A DNA stretch of 64,000 nt, from the NCBI GenBank assembly GCA_003991915.1, contig RQTK01000285.1, forward strand, positions 310,447 through 374,446, written 5' to 3'. Origin of the DNA: Elysia chlorotica. Its lineage: Eukaryota; Mollusca; Gastropoda; Plakobranchidae. A program made the position numbers and the translations under genes. Below, one piece after another: positions 34,323 through 45,129 of the stretch. The notes under the pieces are model-generated. The model made no database searches and was not told the origin of the DNA. It worked only from the letters and a program-made list of their open reading frames with translations. Numbering within the stretch: position 1 is the stretch's first letter; each line of letters opens with the position of its first letter.

Positions 34323-34470
34323 AGAGAGAGAGAGATAGATGAAGAGAGAATGGGATAACATTAACCATAGTGAAATAAAGAGAGATGGAGGGACACAAAG
34401 AGAGAAAGAGAGCGCCTAACAGGACTGAGATACCACACTAATCCCTCACCCCTATTGGCCCAAGACACCG

Positions 34471-34545
34471 CACGCCAGGCCTGCTATCGCCTCAGCACTA
34501 ACTGCTATGGTAGTTTCCCTGTCAGTGTGTGCGATACTGGCCCTG
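34471..34545 (-). repeat. single inverted copy of the 57-bp unit and its flanks
   Basis: The reverse complement reads 'cacacactgacagggaaact' then 'accatagcagttagtgctga', matching the array at 32681. The sequence outside the unit also matches ('gatagcaggcctggcg' against 'gatagcggccctggcc'). Confidence 0.75.
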
Positions 34546-34611
34546 TCAGGTACTGAGCTTGTGAACTACGTGGTGTTAACGAATGACTTAACTACGCCCC
34601 ATAGCCAAGGT

Positions 34612-34661
34612 TTTCCTAGCGCTACAGATTTCTATTAATAGAAATCTGTGCTTAGCGCTTA
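34612..34661. repeat. perfect 26-bp palindrome inside a longer stem
   Basis: 34624-34649 is a perfect palindrome with arm 'acagatttctatt'. Outside it, 'tagcgct' and 'agcgct' extend the stem. An R1-like phrase 'gcgcttattggctcc' follows, so the palindrome may lie in a decayed minus-strand R1 copy. Confidence 0.8.
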
Positions 34662-34779
34662 TTGGCTCCAGAAGTCCAAGATCTAAATACTAAATAAATC
34701 CAAACTGGATTTCCCATCATGGCGGAAGCGTCTCTCGGACTATCTTTCCAGTAGCTGATCTTCGGTTTTCATCTATTTT

Positions 34780-36418
34780 GGAGTAATTTCTTCAATCCAT
34801 TTTGTTGAGAAATCTGTTTTCATTCATTTTTCTGAGTTACATTGTACTTCTTTAATTTATTTGGTTAAGTTAATCCTTCAATCAATTTGTTGAGTAATTT
34901 TTTCAAGCACTTTGTTTGTGCATTTTTTTTCATCTATTTTGGAGTAATTTATTTAATCTATTTAATTTTGTAATTTCTTAAATCCATTTTGTTTGATAAA
35001 AATTTTAATCCAATTTTGTAGTAGATCTATATCTTCAATCTATTTTGTTAAGGAACATTTTTTTTCATTCATTACTTCAATCCATTTTGTTAAGTTATTT
35101 ACTTCAATCCATTTTTATTTGTTGTTTTTTGTCAATCCATTTTTATTTGGCTTGTTTTTTTCAATCCATTTCGGTTTGTGAATCCTTTAAACCATTTCAT
35201 TAGCAAAATTCTTCAATACCATTTTGGTGAGCAATTTTTTAATTTCATTTTGTTTAGTAATTTCTTCAATCTATTTTTTATTGAATATATTAATTTATTC
35301 AATCCATATTATGTTTCTCTCTTTTATCCGTGTTCTTTGATAATTTTTTCAATCCATTTTGCTGAGCAATTTCTTTAATCCAAAATTGTCAGTAATCTCA
35401 ATATATTTTGTTGGTTATTTTTGCTTCATTCCATTGATTTGAAGGATTTCTTTAATCCATTTCTACAATATATTCTGCACCTCAGTTGGATAATTTCTTT
35501 AATCCATTTTGTTGAATATATTCTCCAATCCATTTTGTTGAATACATTCTTCAATCCAGTTTATTGAATAAATTTTTCAATCCATTTTGTTGAAAAAACT
35601 CTTCAATCCATTTTGTTGAAAACATTATTCAATCCATTTTGTTGAATAAATTCTTCAATCCATTTTGTTGAATAATTTCTTCAATCCGTTATGTTAAATA
35701 AGTTTTTCAATCCATTTTTAAATAAATTCTTCAATCCATTTTATTGAATAGTTTCTTCAATCCATTTGATAAATAAATTCTTCAACCCATTTTGATAAAT
35801 AAATTCTTCAATCCATTTTGTTGAATAAATTCTTCAATCTATTTAATTGAATAAATTTTTCAATCCATTTTGTTGAAAAAACTCTTCAATCCATTTTGTT
35901 GAAAACATTCTTCCATCCATTTTGTTGAATAAATTCTTCAATCCATTTTCTTGAATACATTCGTCAATCCATTTTGTTGAATAAATTCTTCAATCCATTT
36001 TGTTGAATAAATTCTTCAATCCATTTCGTTAAATAAATTATTCAATCCATTTTGTTGAATAACTTATTCAATCCAATTTGTTGAATATATTCTTCAATCC
36101 ATTTTGTTGAATGATTTCTTCAATCCATTATGTTAAATAAGTTTTTCAATCCATTTTTTTAATACATTCTTCAATCCAATTTATTGAATGGTTTCTTCAA
36201 TCTATTTTGATAAATAAATTCTTCAACCCATTTTGATAAATAAATTCTTCAATCCATTTTGTTGAATAAATTCTTCAATCTATTTTATTGAATAAATTGT
36301 TCAATCCATTTTATTGAATAATTTATCTAATCAACCCATTTTGATAAACAAATTCTTCAATCCATTTTGTTGAATAAATTCCACAATCCATTTTGTTGAA
36401 TAAATTATTCAATCCATC
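34780..36418. repeat. 26-bp satellite-like array, about 60 copies
   Basis: The unit is 'ttcttcaatccattttgttg' plus 'aataaa'. The left third (to about 35480) is degenerate with variable spacing, while the right two thirds are regular. A longer-period repeat is visible: the run with 'aagtttttcaatccattt' and 'gataaataaattcttcaac' recurs near 35700-35830 and 36130-36260. It is AT-rich and has no long ORF. Confidence 0.96.
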
Positions 36419-36640
36419 ACCCACATTGGCCAGTGATTAAGTCAGCAACCGGTGGCCGGTGCCAGGTTTTAGCCTGGCTTGGTTAAGACTGTGACACTGT
36501 CCAGACCCACGACTTGGGCCAGCCGGCGATGGATGGGGGATCTGATCAGGTCAAACGGATTCATCCACTCCAGGCCTGCGCTGGATAGCGCTATACAGCA
36601 TCAAACTACCTCGCTGTAGTTCTTATATTCAGTCTGTCTG
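36419..36640. other. GC-richer stretch after the satellite, no gene seen
   Basis: It contains 'ggtggccggtgccaggtttt' and similar phrases and is sharply different in composition from the AT-rich array. A TGTC run follows at 36632-36650. Confidence 0.4.
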
Positions 36641-36733
36641 TCTGTCGGCCTGTCCTTCTCTCTTTCTGTGTGTCTTTCGCACTCTTTTCTCTCTTTCTGT
36701 GTGTTTGTCTGTCTATCTATGTCTGTCTATTTA

Positions 36734-36852
36734 TACCAATCGAACCAGTTAGGACATCAAATCAGACAAATAAGTATGCTCCATCGTGGGCTCGAACCGA
36801 CCACCTCCTTTATCAGAGGTCAATGCTTTAACCCCAGCACCCCCACGCTACC
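36734..36852 (-). mobile_element. SINE head and start of core
   Basis: On the minus strand: head with B box 'gtcggttcgagcccacgatg', then the core start 'cctaactggttcgattgg'. The rest is missing. Confidence 0.6.
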
Positions 36853-37051
36853 ATGTACATCCCTCAATCTTAAGTTTCCAGCTATTTTTAGTTTGGTCAG
36901 GAAATAAGCACTGCTTTTTTACAAATTAATGACAACTGCTCTATCTCTTTCGTTAGGTGGTACACGCCCATGTGGTTCAGGTGAAATAACTTTTTTATAT
37001 TTATTTTCACCATAATGGAGGGAGATGGTGGAAAAGTGAGCACAGGAAGAA

Positions 37052-37053
37052 GC

Positions 37054-37107
<54 letters not shown>

Positions 37108-37140
37108 CAGACAGGCAGACAGACAGACAGACAGACAGAA
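37052..37140. repeat. (GA)n followed by (CAGA)n
   Basis: GA units at 37052-37101, then CAGACAGA to about 37138. Confidence 0.95.
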
Positions 37141-37244
37141 AGTTAGAGAGCTGGGTTTCAAATATCTGTGGTTGGATATAGCGGTGCTTTCTCCCTGTTA
37201 AAAGTCTCCTAGATTTCAAATAAGTTCATATACGGCCAAAAATG

Positions 37245-37518
37245 GAGCCTTCGGGCTCAGGTGGTAGAACATTAGTCTCCATATTTGTTGTTTCCTAGTT
37301 CGAATCCCACGATCGGCAGATTTATTAATTTTCTTCGATTTTGTCCCCTGTAACTGGTTGGGTGGGTGTCAGTATAATGTGACAGGCTGAGACAGGAGTC
37401 ATGTTATCCCCGCTGTCTCGTATATGGCAGCAAATAAAATTTTCAGACGTCAGTATTGGAGCCTATTTACCCTATATAGTGCTGAATTTGGACGTTAAAC
37501 CAACTCAGTAGCTCAACT
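37245..37518 (+). mobile_element. SINE, full-length type A (reference copy)
   Basis: All parts are in order: head A box 'gggctcaggtggtagaacat', B box 'tagttcgaatcccacgatcg', core 'ctgtaactggttgggtgggt' and 'cagtataatgtgacaggctg', 'gagacaggagtcatgttatc', 'ggcagcaaataaaattttca', tail 'tatagtgctgaatttggacg', and the terminal 'ttaaaccaactcag'. At about 270 bp this is the best copy for a consensus. A pol III origin is inferred from the A and B boxes. Confidence 0.88.
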
Positions 37519-37570
37519 TCCCAAGCCCGTTCCATCAGGCCTTAGCGGGGAATATTTTATTGTACAAAAT

Positions 37571-37678
37571 TAATACAGACTCAACCAGTAAGGAAAAACG
37601 CAGTGCCCAGAGCGGACTCGAACTCTGAACCGTCTATTACTGAGGCAGATGCTCAACCCCAGCGCCACGAAGCTCTCT
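37571..37678 (-). mobile_element. SINE head, inverted relative to the 37245 copy
   Basis: The minus strand has 'ggcgctggggttgagcatct' (A-box region) and 'ggttcagagttcgagtccgc' (B box), then 'ccttactggttgagtctgta'. With 37245-37518 it forms a tail-to-tail inverted pair about 50 bp apart. Confidence 0.6.
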
Positions 37679-37711
37679 AGAGACCTAGTTAGATCTGATG
37701 GGATTGTGAGT

Positions 37712-37736
37712 TGAGAGAGAGAGAGAGAGAGGGAAA

Positions 37737-37788
<52 letters not shown>

Positions 37789-37896
37789 ACAAACAGACGG
37801 ATAGACAGACAGACAGACAAACAGACAGAGAGACTAACAGATAGATAGAGATGGAGAGACAGAGGGAGAGTGAGAGGCAGAGACAGAGATGGGGAA

Positions 37897-37937
<41 letters not shown>

Positions 37938-37945
37938 AAGAGAGA
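37712..37945. repeat. (GA)n and CAGA/GATA purine arrays
   Basis: (GA)n at 37712-37731 and 37745-37783, then CAGACAGA and AGAGAG tracts to 37943. Confidence 0.94.
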
Positions 37946-38680
37946 GATAGCAAGAGTGGATAACTCGAGATGCGAAGAGAAAGGAAGTTTTGTGAGCGGG
38001 ATCCCGAATGTAATGTAATAAGTCTCAGCTTACAGATAACTGGGGCTGGAAACTGATAGTCTCGCCAGAGTTATGTCCCCTCGGCGAGTTGTCTGCCCCC
38101 TCGGCCTTGCGCTAAACTCGCCCAGCTTTTTATGCCTTGAAAATTATTAATCTTAGTTCTGGATCTAATTGCTGAATACAGTGGAGGTTCCAGTCATTGT
38201 TGCTGTTATAACTACAAAGAACATAATTTATATTACATAGATTGGACAAATTAGTGGATTTGAATAGTTCATTACACAATCATGTACTAAGACGAATGAA
38301 GGAAAATAAATACAACGAAGAAAGCAAAACGCCTACAGCAGCACTGGCGAAGGCAAAAATGGAGAGAAACATCTAGAGTTAGAATTATTATGAGAGAAAG
38401 AAAAGGGAAAGAAAGACAAAAACTGCCGGTGTTTTCACATTTCTTTGACATTTTACTGTCCCTTATTATACGTCGATTAAACTGCCATGCTGGAAAATAA
38501 TAAAGTGTAAGAATCTATAAAGATAACAAGACATTTAATGTTATGATGATCTCCATAAAGAATATGATAACCAGTGCTATCTTTCGGAATGCTTTTCAGC
38601 TATAGTGGGTTTTTTTTTTCTTTCTGAAAGAACACTATTTCTCAAGATTTTGTGAAGAGACCTCCATAGAGACGGAGGCC
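37946..38680. other. interval with no gene seen
   Basis: A slightly GC-rich start (38040-38130), then AT-rich sequence with no ORF over 60 codons. Confidence 0.45.
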
Positions 38681-38684
38681 TAGG

Positions 38685-38752
38685 CTCAGATTCAAACCTT
38701 ACACCTTCTGCTCTATAGTCAGGAGCACGACTGACTGAGCTAGCAGGCGCTT
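38685..38752 (-). mobile_element. tRNA-like SINE head remnant
   Basis: On minus: 'gcctgctagctcagtcagtc' (good A box) and 'aaggtttgaatctgagcc' (B box). The spacing is right for a tRNA-like head, and no SINE core is attached. Confidence 0.45.
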
Positions 38753-38790
38753 CCGTTGTTGAGTAGCCTTAGAGAATGACAACAGATGTA

Positions 38791-38963
38791 TTGCGATGAC
38801 GGGACCAGCAGCGAAAACCAAGACGGCTGGGATGGGAGTCCACACGGGCGACCAATCATAGCTGGAGTCTAGACTTACAGAGCCTGTGAAAACTCCCTGC
38901 CTGAGGGGCGTGGTTGTGTCACCCGTTATATTCTCTTGTGGATCACAAGGCTTGTGTTGTTGT
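38791..38963 (+). mobile_element. dispersed repeat R1, full-length
   Basis: In order: 'ttgcgatgacgggaccagca', 'gcgaaaaccaagacggctgg', 'gggcgaccaatcatagctgg', 'tagacttacagagcctgtga', 'ctgaggggcgtggttgtgtc', and 'ggatcacaaggcttgtgttg' at the end. The GGGGCGTGG box and the first CCAAT are intact. A SINE follows 36 bp later. Confidence 0.82.
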
Positions 38964-38998
38964 CTTCTGAGTACTGTTGATGGAGTCTTCAGAAAACA

Positions 38999-39116
38999 AA
39001 CTGGCTCAAATGTTAGAGTGTTGGGCTTCTATCCCGGAGGCAACTGGTTCAATTCCACGATTGGGCAATCTTAGAACATTTCGGATTTTGGATTTCGTCC
39101 CACCCTAGTTGAGTCT
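38999..39116 (+). mobile_element. SINE head with short core
   Basis: Head 'aactggctcaaatgttagag', B box 'tggttcaattccacgattgg', then 'ggatttcgtcccaccctagt'. No tail. Confidence 0.6.
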
Positions 39117-39202
39117 GATTCAAAACGATATGTAAATAATATTTATTTCAAGTGGACATTTTTCAAAGTTTATTGACAATGTGTTAAGCTCAATAAGAGT
39201 TT

Positions 39203-39514
39203 TTGGATAATTTTTTCATGAGGGGAAAAATGCATCTTTACTCACCTTCAAGTGCAAGCAATACTCAGCGTTGTAATCTTATGAATAATGTTTTTGTTGG
39301 TTCTTTTTTTAACCTGTTTCGCGCATGGTTTTCATTCCTGGCGCTATTCTTGTGGCATCTGTTGGCGCTGAAAGGGTTAAGCGCTGATGTTCATTTCCTC
39401 AAATTCCTGAATCTGTCTTCGTTTAAGTTTGATTTCCAAGGGAAAAGCAGGGTGGTTTGGAATGCACGGGAGGTAGGAAATATCAGTAATTTTTCATTAC
39501 ACAAGTTTCCTTAA
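39203..39514 (+). other. non-repetitive 103-codon ORF, unassigned
   Basis: This is one of very few long frames here not built on a repeat. It begins with ATG at 39203. The middle is hydrophobic (about residues 33-60, FVGSFFNLFRAWFSFLALFL), and the end is basic. I recognise no family. The 72-bp TTAA-bounded segment at 39309-39380 lies inside it, which argues against a conserved gene. Probably chance. Confidence 0.15.
39309..39380. mobile_element. TTAA-bounded mini-element, possible piggyBac-type MITE relic
   Basis: The segment starts 'ttaacctgtttcgcgc' and ends 'ggcgctgaaagggttaa', whose reverse complement is 'ttaaccctttcagcgcc'. TTAA target duplications and C-rich termini are the piggyBac signature. 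The inner termini match at about 8 of 12 positions. At 72 bp including TTAA it is very short, so it may be chance. Confidence 0.3.
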
Positions 39515-39629
39515 TGTAGATTCTGGGCGCAAAGAGACCGTGCGTGTTTATCTGCCGTCGTGATATCGCGAGATTAACAAGACAGGCGGAGTTTACTACA
39601 GGAAGACAGGTCTGAGAGACAGTACTACA

Positions 39630-39701
39630 GGCCTTGTGATGGCGGAGCTCAGAGAGAAGGCCAGGACGGTAGGTAAGGCAATCCGTGCCGGCGTCTAATC
39701 T
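39630..39701 (+). mobile_element. dispersed repeat R1, 5' fragment
   Basis: 'ggccttgtgatggcggagct', 'aggccaggacggtaggtaag' and 'gtgccggcgtctaatctg' follow the R1 left half, stopping at the first CCAAT position. Confidence 0.55.
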
Positions 39702-39787
39702 GTTAATTACTCATATGACAAAATGATTTGAGTCCAACAAGTTAGAGTTGTATTACATAAATTCAAGAACAGAATAGTCACGAAGCT

Positions 39788-40026
39788 AGTTGAGTTGGTT
39801 TAACGTCCAACGTCAGCACTATATAGTGGACGGGTCCCAAGACCGACGTCTAACATTTTTATGTGATGCCACACACGAGACAGGGCGGGGATACCATGAG
39901 TCCTGTCTCAGCCGGTCACATTAAACTGACACCGACCCAACCAGTAGGGGGGCGAAATCATCAGGGCTCGAACAACGGACCTCCTGTATCGGAAGCAGAT
40001 GTTCTATCCCAGGACTACCACACCCT
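39788..40026 (-). mobile_element. SINE, full-length type A
   Basis: On plus it reads tail-first: 'gagttggtttaacgtccaac', 'gtcagcactatatagtggac', 'gagacagggcggggatacca', 'tgactcc'-type core, 'cattaaactgacaccgaccc', 'aaccagtagggggg', then the B box region 'gggctcgaacaacggacctc' and a degraded A box. About 240 bp. Confidence 0.85.
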
Positions 40027-40219
40027 CCTAGTCAATAAGGGGTTAGAAAGTAACGTGTTTTGTAAACTGAACAAAGGTGGGTCCCCTGGGAACTTTCTGT
40101 CACCGAGGAGAACAATGTTCAAGTACATGTTGCCGAATAGGCATATAAAACATTCATTAAAAACAAAACAAAAACATGTTAATCAACATAATCACAGATC
40201 TATCCCAAACAAATTAATT

Positions 40220-40350
40220 GTGCCAATGAGCGAGCAGCTTTTTCCAAAAGCTGTTCAAAGTGCTCCACAGCTGGATCAGAAAACGCCTTGTCTGGTGGAC
40301 ACCATTACGCAATCCATTCTCGTCGTATGGTCGCAAAGCCTACAGAGTAG
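40220..40350 (+). mobile_element. dispersed repeat R1, 3' half
   Basis: It begins at the second CCAAT 'gtgccaatgagcgagcagct' and ends 'gtatggtcgcaaagcctaca'. The middle is diverged. Confidence 0.55.
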
Positions 40351-40694
40351 TAGAGGCGGAAAGAGGTGGAGAGAGACGTAAGTCTGGCTGCCGAAAGGGA
40401 GGTCACCCTATCTCCTCTCTCCTTTTGAGTTATGTCCCCGTGGCTGATGTTCATGTGATAAAAACTTGGCACAGCTTTTTAGGATGTATGTGTTGACATA
40501 CATTGTCTTTGTTATAGTTTCACGTTATATTAAGCCTCGAAACGTTTCCATTTCTCTCTGTGTGAGTCTGTCTCTCTCTCTATGCCCCTCTGTCTCTGTC
40601 TATGTCTCTCTTTCTCACATACAGATGTATACTCTCTCTATCTCTCTCACTAACTCACTCACTCAAACTCAGTTTTTCCCAACTCACACATACC

Positions 40695-40695
<1 letters not shown>

Positions 40696-40762
<67 letters not shown>
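40696..40762. repeat. (TC)n microsatellite
   Basis: About 33 TC units. Confidence 0.97.
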
Positions 40763-40764
<2 letters not shown>

Positions 40765-40920
40765 ACCTCTCTCTCTGTATAACTGCAGGCAGAAGCTATG
40801 ATTATCATGTCCCCATTATTCTGTTTTATGGGGTTCACCAACACGAGTGAATGTATTGGGGATCGTAGAAAACATTGTTTTCATAATCTTTAGTTTTCTT
40901 GACACGAAAAAGCGCCCTAT

Positions 40921-40939
40921 GTTTGTTGTTGTTGTTGTT

Positions 40940-41000
<61 letters not shown>

Positions 41001-41011
41001 TGGGGGGGGGG
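40921..41011. repeat. (TTG)n and poly-G
   Basis: About 26 TTG units, then ten G at 41002-41011. A short direct repeat ('catgcctctctctaaaataa') at 41038 and 41114 follows. Confidence 0.96.
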
Positions 41012-41159
41012 TGGAGAGAGAATATGGTCCTTCTGTCATGCCTCTCTCTAAAATAATAGACATCAATAATATTCCTATGAGATGAATAAATGATACGCTC
41101 GTACAATCAGTCATGCCTCTCTCTAAAATAATGCACATCAATAATGATTTAGTAAAATA

Positions 41160-41640
41160 TAAATGCTTCATGTGTGTAGTGTTAGAAGTCGGTGAGTTAC
41201 AATGACGGAAACAACGGCAGTATAGTTATAGGCACACAGTGCACTGGTCAAGTAACTGAGAGGCAAAACGGTATAATTATCTTAATTTCAAAACTGTATT
41301 AGCTTTCTTCCCCAGCTGCCTCGTCAGACATCACTCTCAAATTCCAATGTGAGTCTAAAAACAATATATTCAGATAAAAATTTATTGAAAGACTTAATCT
41401 TTATTTCTAGAGCTATCTGACTTTTCAATTTGTTGAAAACCAGTTTTATTTCGATGGCATTAAATTTATAATATTGTATTTGCAAAATAGTATAAAATTA
41501 TACATACCCTTTCTTAACGTTTCCATGTGTTGTTCGTGTTGTTTTCATGTCATGTATCTATATAATACATGTACTTAGTTCCGTATTGAAATTACTTTTC
41601 TTTTACATTTTGTACAATTTAAAGACCATCGACTTTTTCT
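41160..41640. other. AT-rich interval, no gene seen
   Basis: No gene or clear repeat. Confidence 0.5.
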
Positions 41641-42095
41641 TCTTTTCTAGCTCACTCTCTTTCAATCTTGCTTTTCCCATTCTCTCCTTCATTTACTATG
41701 TCACCTTCTCATCCCTAATCTTTCTCCCCTTTTCAGGCCTATATTGTTCTCTCTCCCTCTCCTCTCTTTTATCCTATCCTCTCTCTCTCCCTCTCTCTTA
41801 CATGCTATCTCTATCTCTCCCCCTCGTCCCATATCTCTATCTATCTCCCCATCTCTCTCCCCCACCCTATTTTCCATACCTCTACTGTTTACGTCTACAA
41901 ATTTCGCGGTGCCCGGCAGATAAATTCGCCCCCGTCAGGCCAAATTAGGTTAGCCGTGCCGCTAACACTGAGCAGGCACCCATAACTCAATATCAAAGCC
42001 TCCCCAATGATTTACAATTGGGGATTGATTGGCAAACCGACCCAGGCAAAGCTGCCCGATATTATGAAAATGGCTGGCCAATTAGGGCGCTGGGG

Positions 42096-43045
42096 CCCCA
42101 CCAGTTCGATTCGCCTTGCCACGCCCATGTAATCCTCGTGTTCCTCACTTGTCTCTCATGTTTTTTAATCTATTTCAATTCATATTATTTTCCGCTCTTT
42201 CTATCCATATATCCGTTCACAGGGCTACACTCCTCCTTTCTTCATTCTTCCGTTCTTCCTGGTTCATCCACCTCAATTTACACATACATTCATCGTATTC
42301 TGTCTTTCTCGTCCCACATTTGCTTTTCACGTTGTTTCTTAATGTCGTTTCCTCACTTGTCTCTCATGTTTTTTCTATCTATCTCAATTCATATTATTTT
42401 CCGTCTTTCTATCCATATGCGTTCACATTTTTCTCGCACGTTCTTTTTATCTGTCCTTTTCAGCTCTTTCTATCCATATATCCGTTCACATTTTTCTCTC
42501 GCGTTCTTTTTGTCTCTCTTTTCAACGGTTATCTTTCTTGTTCTTTCTATCTGTCTCAGTCTTAATTTGTCTCTTATGTTCATTCTACCTATTTCATTCT
42601 ACATGTGTCTCTTATAATATTTCTATCAATCTCATATTATATTTTTGCCTCTTTTGTTCTTTCGATGTATCTCATTCTACATTTTATTCTTATGTTCTGT
42701 TTATCTATTCATTCTACATTTTACTCTCATGTTCTTTCTATCTATCTCATTCTACATTTGCTCTTATGTGTTTTCTGTATTCTCATTCTATATTTGTCTC
42801 TTGTGTTCTTTCTATTTCATTCTACATTTGACTCATGTTTTTTCTATCTCATTCTACATGATTCTTATGTTCAATTTATCAATCTAATTCTATATTTGTC
42901 TCTCTTGTTCTTTCCATCTATCTCATTCTACATTTCTCTCGTATGTCCTTTCAATCTATCTCATCCTATACTTCTCTCTTGTTCTTTCTATCTACCCCAT
43001 TGAACATTTGTCTCTTATGTTCTTTCCACCTATTTCGTCCCACGT
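42096..43045. repeat. degenerate minisatellite, unit about 38 bp
   Basis: Phrases 'tctctcatgttctttctatc', 'tatctcattctacatttg' and variants recur about 20-25 times with drifting length. The left part (42096-42350) matches a second copy at 43914-44230. The overlapping Phe/Ser/Leu frames are repeat translations. Confidence 0.8.
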
Positions 43046-43296
43046 ATATTATTTTGCCTTTCAAGTTAAGGATCGTGTTGTTCATATGCTATACGTGTAA
43101 AGGACTAAAAACTACCGATTTCTATTGTGTTCTTATTTTCCGACATGTTACTCGGTTTAGTAAGAGAAACACTCCGTTCAAAAGAAAGCACCCTTTATGA
43201 TAACAGGAGGAAAATTTCCGAAACCTAAAACCTTGGTCAAGAGACTAAAAAAGTATTGACTACATCCTTTCTAGCTGAGCGTATTCCTTGGGTCGT

Positions 43297-43445
43297 AATT
43301 ACAACGTCGCTCTAGCTACTCTTCTTGGGTAGAATGCACAAACATGACGCAGCTTACATCTCGTCGTAAGTGTTCATATTCTTATATTGTTACGACAAGC
43401 TTACGTCTTGTTTTGTGCATTCCACCCAAAAAGATTCGTAGTTGA
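43297..43445. mobile_element. foldback element R2, copy 3 (about 50-bp arms)
   Basis: The left arm runs from 'tcttcttgggtagaatgcac' to 'cagcttacatctcgtcgtaa'; the right arm runs from 'ttacgacaagcttacgtctt' to 'gtgcattccacccaaaaaga'. Between them is a loop with 'attcttatattg'. The arms pair over about 50 bp with a few gaps. Outer motifs 'caacgtcgct' and 'tagttgaac' echo copies 1 and 2. It has a non-autonomous palindromic MITE structure and no ORF. Confidence 0.7.
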
Positions 43446-43913
43446 ACTTACCACTCTTATTGTAGTTTGTGCGTCTACTGTCCCATGATAGGACGGAGCC
43501 CTTACAAAACAAGTTGGAAAAAGTAACGAATACAAATCTGTGAGTTTTTTTAAGAATACAAACCCATAAACCAACTTTTATCCAAATAATGAAAATAAGG
43601 GGGTTTGATGACAATTTAGATGGAATAATGAAATCAAAGCGGTTTCAACTTTAATGGCCATACAGTTATTAGGTGAATAGATTTAATTAGAACTTATTCA
43701 GGCGCTGAGAGCCACACCTATGACCTACATAATGCACCCTCCTGACTCCTCTGTCTACTCTGTTTATCCCATAGATAAATCTATGGTCTATCCACTTCTC
43801 CGACTTTGTTACCGCACGCACTCTTGTACTGATATCTGTGTCGCCGCATCAGTAACTTCAGTGCCACCTTAGTCGTGTTCATTCTACCGACTTGTAAGCT
43901 TCGTTGATAAAAG

Positions 43914-44230
43914 TAGCGCTGGGGCCCCACCAGTTCGATTCGACTTGCCACGCCCATGTAATCCACAGGGCTACACTCCTCCTTTCTTCATTTCTTCCGT
44001 TCTTTCTAGTTCATCTACCTCAATTTACACATACATTCATCGTATTCTGTCTTTCTCGTCCCACATTTGCTTTTCACGTTGTTTCCTAATATCGTGTTCC
44101 TCACTTGTCTCTCATGTTTTGTTAAATCTATTTCAATTCATATTATTTTCCGCTCTTTCTATCCATATGCGTTCACATTTTTCTCTCGCGTTCTTTTTAT
44201 CTGTCCTTTTCATTCAACATTTATCACTGT
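43914..44230. repeat. duplicate of 42096-42450
   Basis: It opens 'gcgctggggccccaccagtt', as at 42088, and continues through 'gccacgcccatgtaatcc' and the 'tttcttcatt' phrases. Relative to copy 1 it lacks the stretch between 'gtaatcc' and 'acagggctacactcctcc', so one copy carries an insertion or the other a deletion. Confidence 0.88.
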
Positions 44231-44289
44231 TTTTCTATCTCATTCTATATTATTTTGTCTCTCGTGGTTCTTTTTTCTTTTCTTTTCAC

Positions 44290-44900
44290 TACTTAGATCT
44301 AGATTATTATGTTATCCAGACAATAAAAAAATAAATTTAAAACGTTTACACAGGTTATCTACATAAATTGAAGATGGTGATTAAATGGTTATTTATTGTA
44401 GATTAAAGATTATCCAGATAATAAAAACAAGGGCGTTTGATGAATATTTAGATCAAAAATTGAAAACAAGGGGGATTAAACTTTAATGACTATACAGGTA
44501 CATATACCATATAATAATTACTGCCTTAAATTATTTGCATTATCTAACAAGGTAGTGTTTCTTGATTATTTTTTTTTTCATCTCATTTTTCGTTCAGTTT
44601 TCAAATGTTAAATCAGCCTACTTCTGAAAAAGGTTATTCTAGGGATAAAAATAAGAACACACCTGTATAACAAAGCATGCACATGCGTCATTGCTTTTGT
44701 TTAAACTGTTTTTCATCATCGTTTTATTTTGTTTTCAGTCTATTTTTTTAATTATTATAACCCGCAAAGCATTTAAGGTGAATTATGACTTGGCCTGGCC
44801 GCGCTTATCTGGCCATTGCCAGAGACGCACACTTGGTGTCCTCCCATGGAAGCCACACACCGTTTCCGGTTACAGGCGCATCTGACTGCAGTCTATCTCT
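44290..44900. other. AT-rich interval, no gene seen
   Basis: Two similar phrases about 110 bp apart ('ttatccagacaataaaaaaa' and 'ttatccagataataaaaaca') suggest an old short duplication. Confidence 0.45.
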
Positions 44901-44910
44901 CCCCTGTGTT

Positions 44911-45091
44911 AAGGTGGTCCGAGGGAAGTGCACGGTGACTTCTAATCGGGAGATTGTGGGTTCGGACCCTGCTCTGAACGCAGCGTGTTTTCCCTACCAG
45001 TTGGGTCGGTAACTGGCCATGTCCTGTGTATCTCGTTCTGGGGTCCCGTCGCCGTATAGGGACTTCCTTGAGACTCAGGACACGCTGAACT
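44911..45091 (+). mobile_element. SINE, type B, nearly complete
   Basis: Head 'aaggtggtccgagggaagtg' with B box 'tgtgggttcggaccctgctc', core 'ctaccagttgggtcggtaac', tail 'ggggtcccgtcgccgtatag' then 'gagactcaggacacg'. The next SINE begins 39 bp downstream in the same direction. Confidence 0.75.
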
Positions 45092-45129
45092 AGGAAGGGA
45101 GATTCACTTTCCTGGGGAGGGGGGAAGAT

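Noticed and set aside
33649-34361. ORFs of 157-229 codons on plus and 175 on minus as a repeat protein
   Set aside because: All overlap the same 51-bp array in different frames. A unit divisible by three keeps every stop-free frame open. The one meaningful frame is a LINE tail.
42018-43200. ORFs of 80-199 codons as membrane proteins
   Set aside because: Phe/Ser/Leu/Ile content comes from a degenerate 38-bp CT-rich tandem repeat; several overlapping frames show the same pattern.
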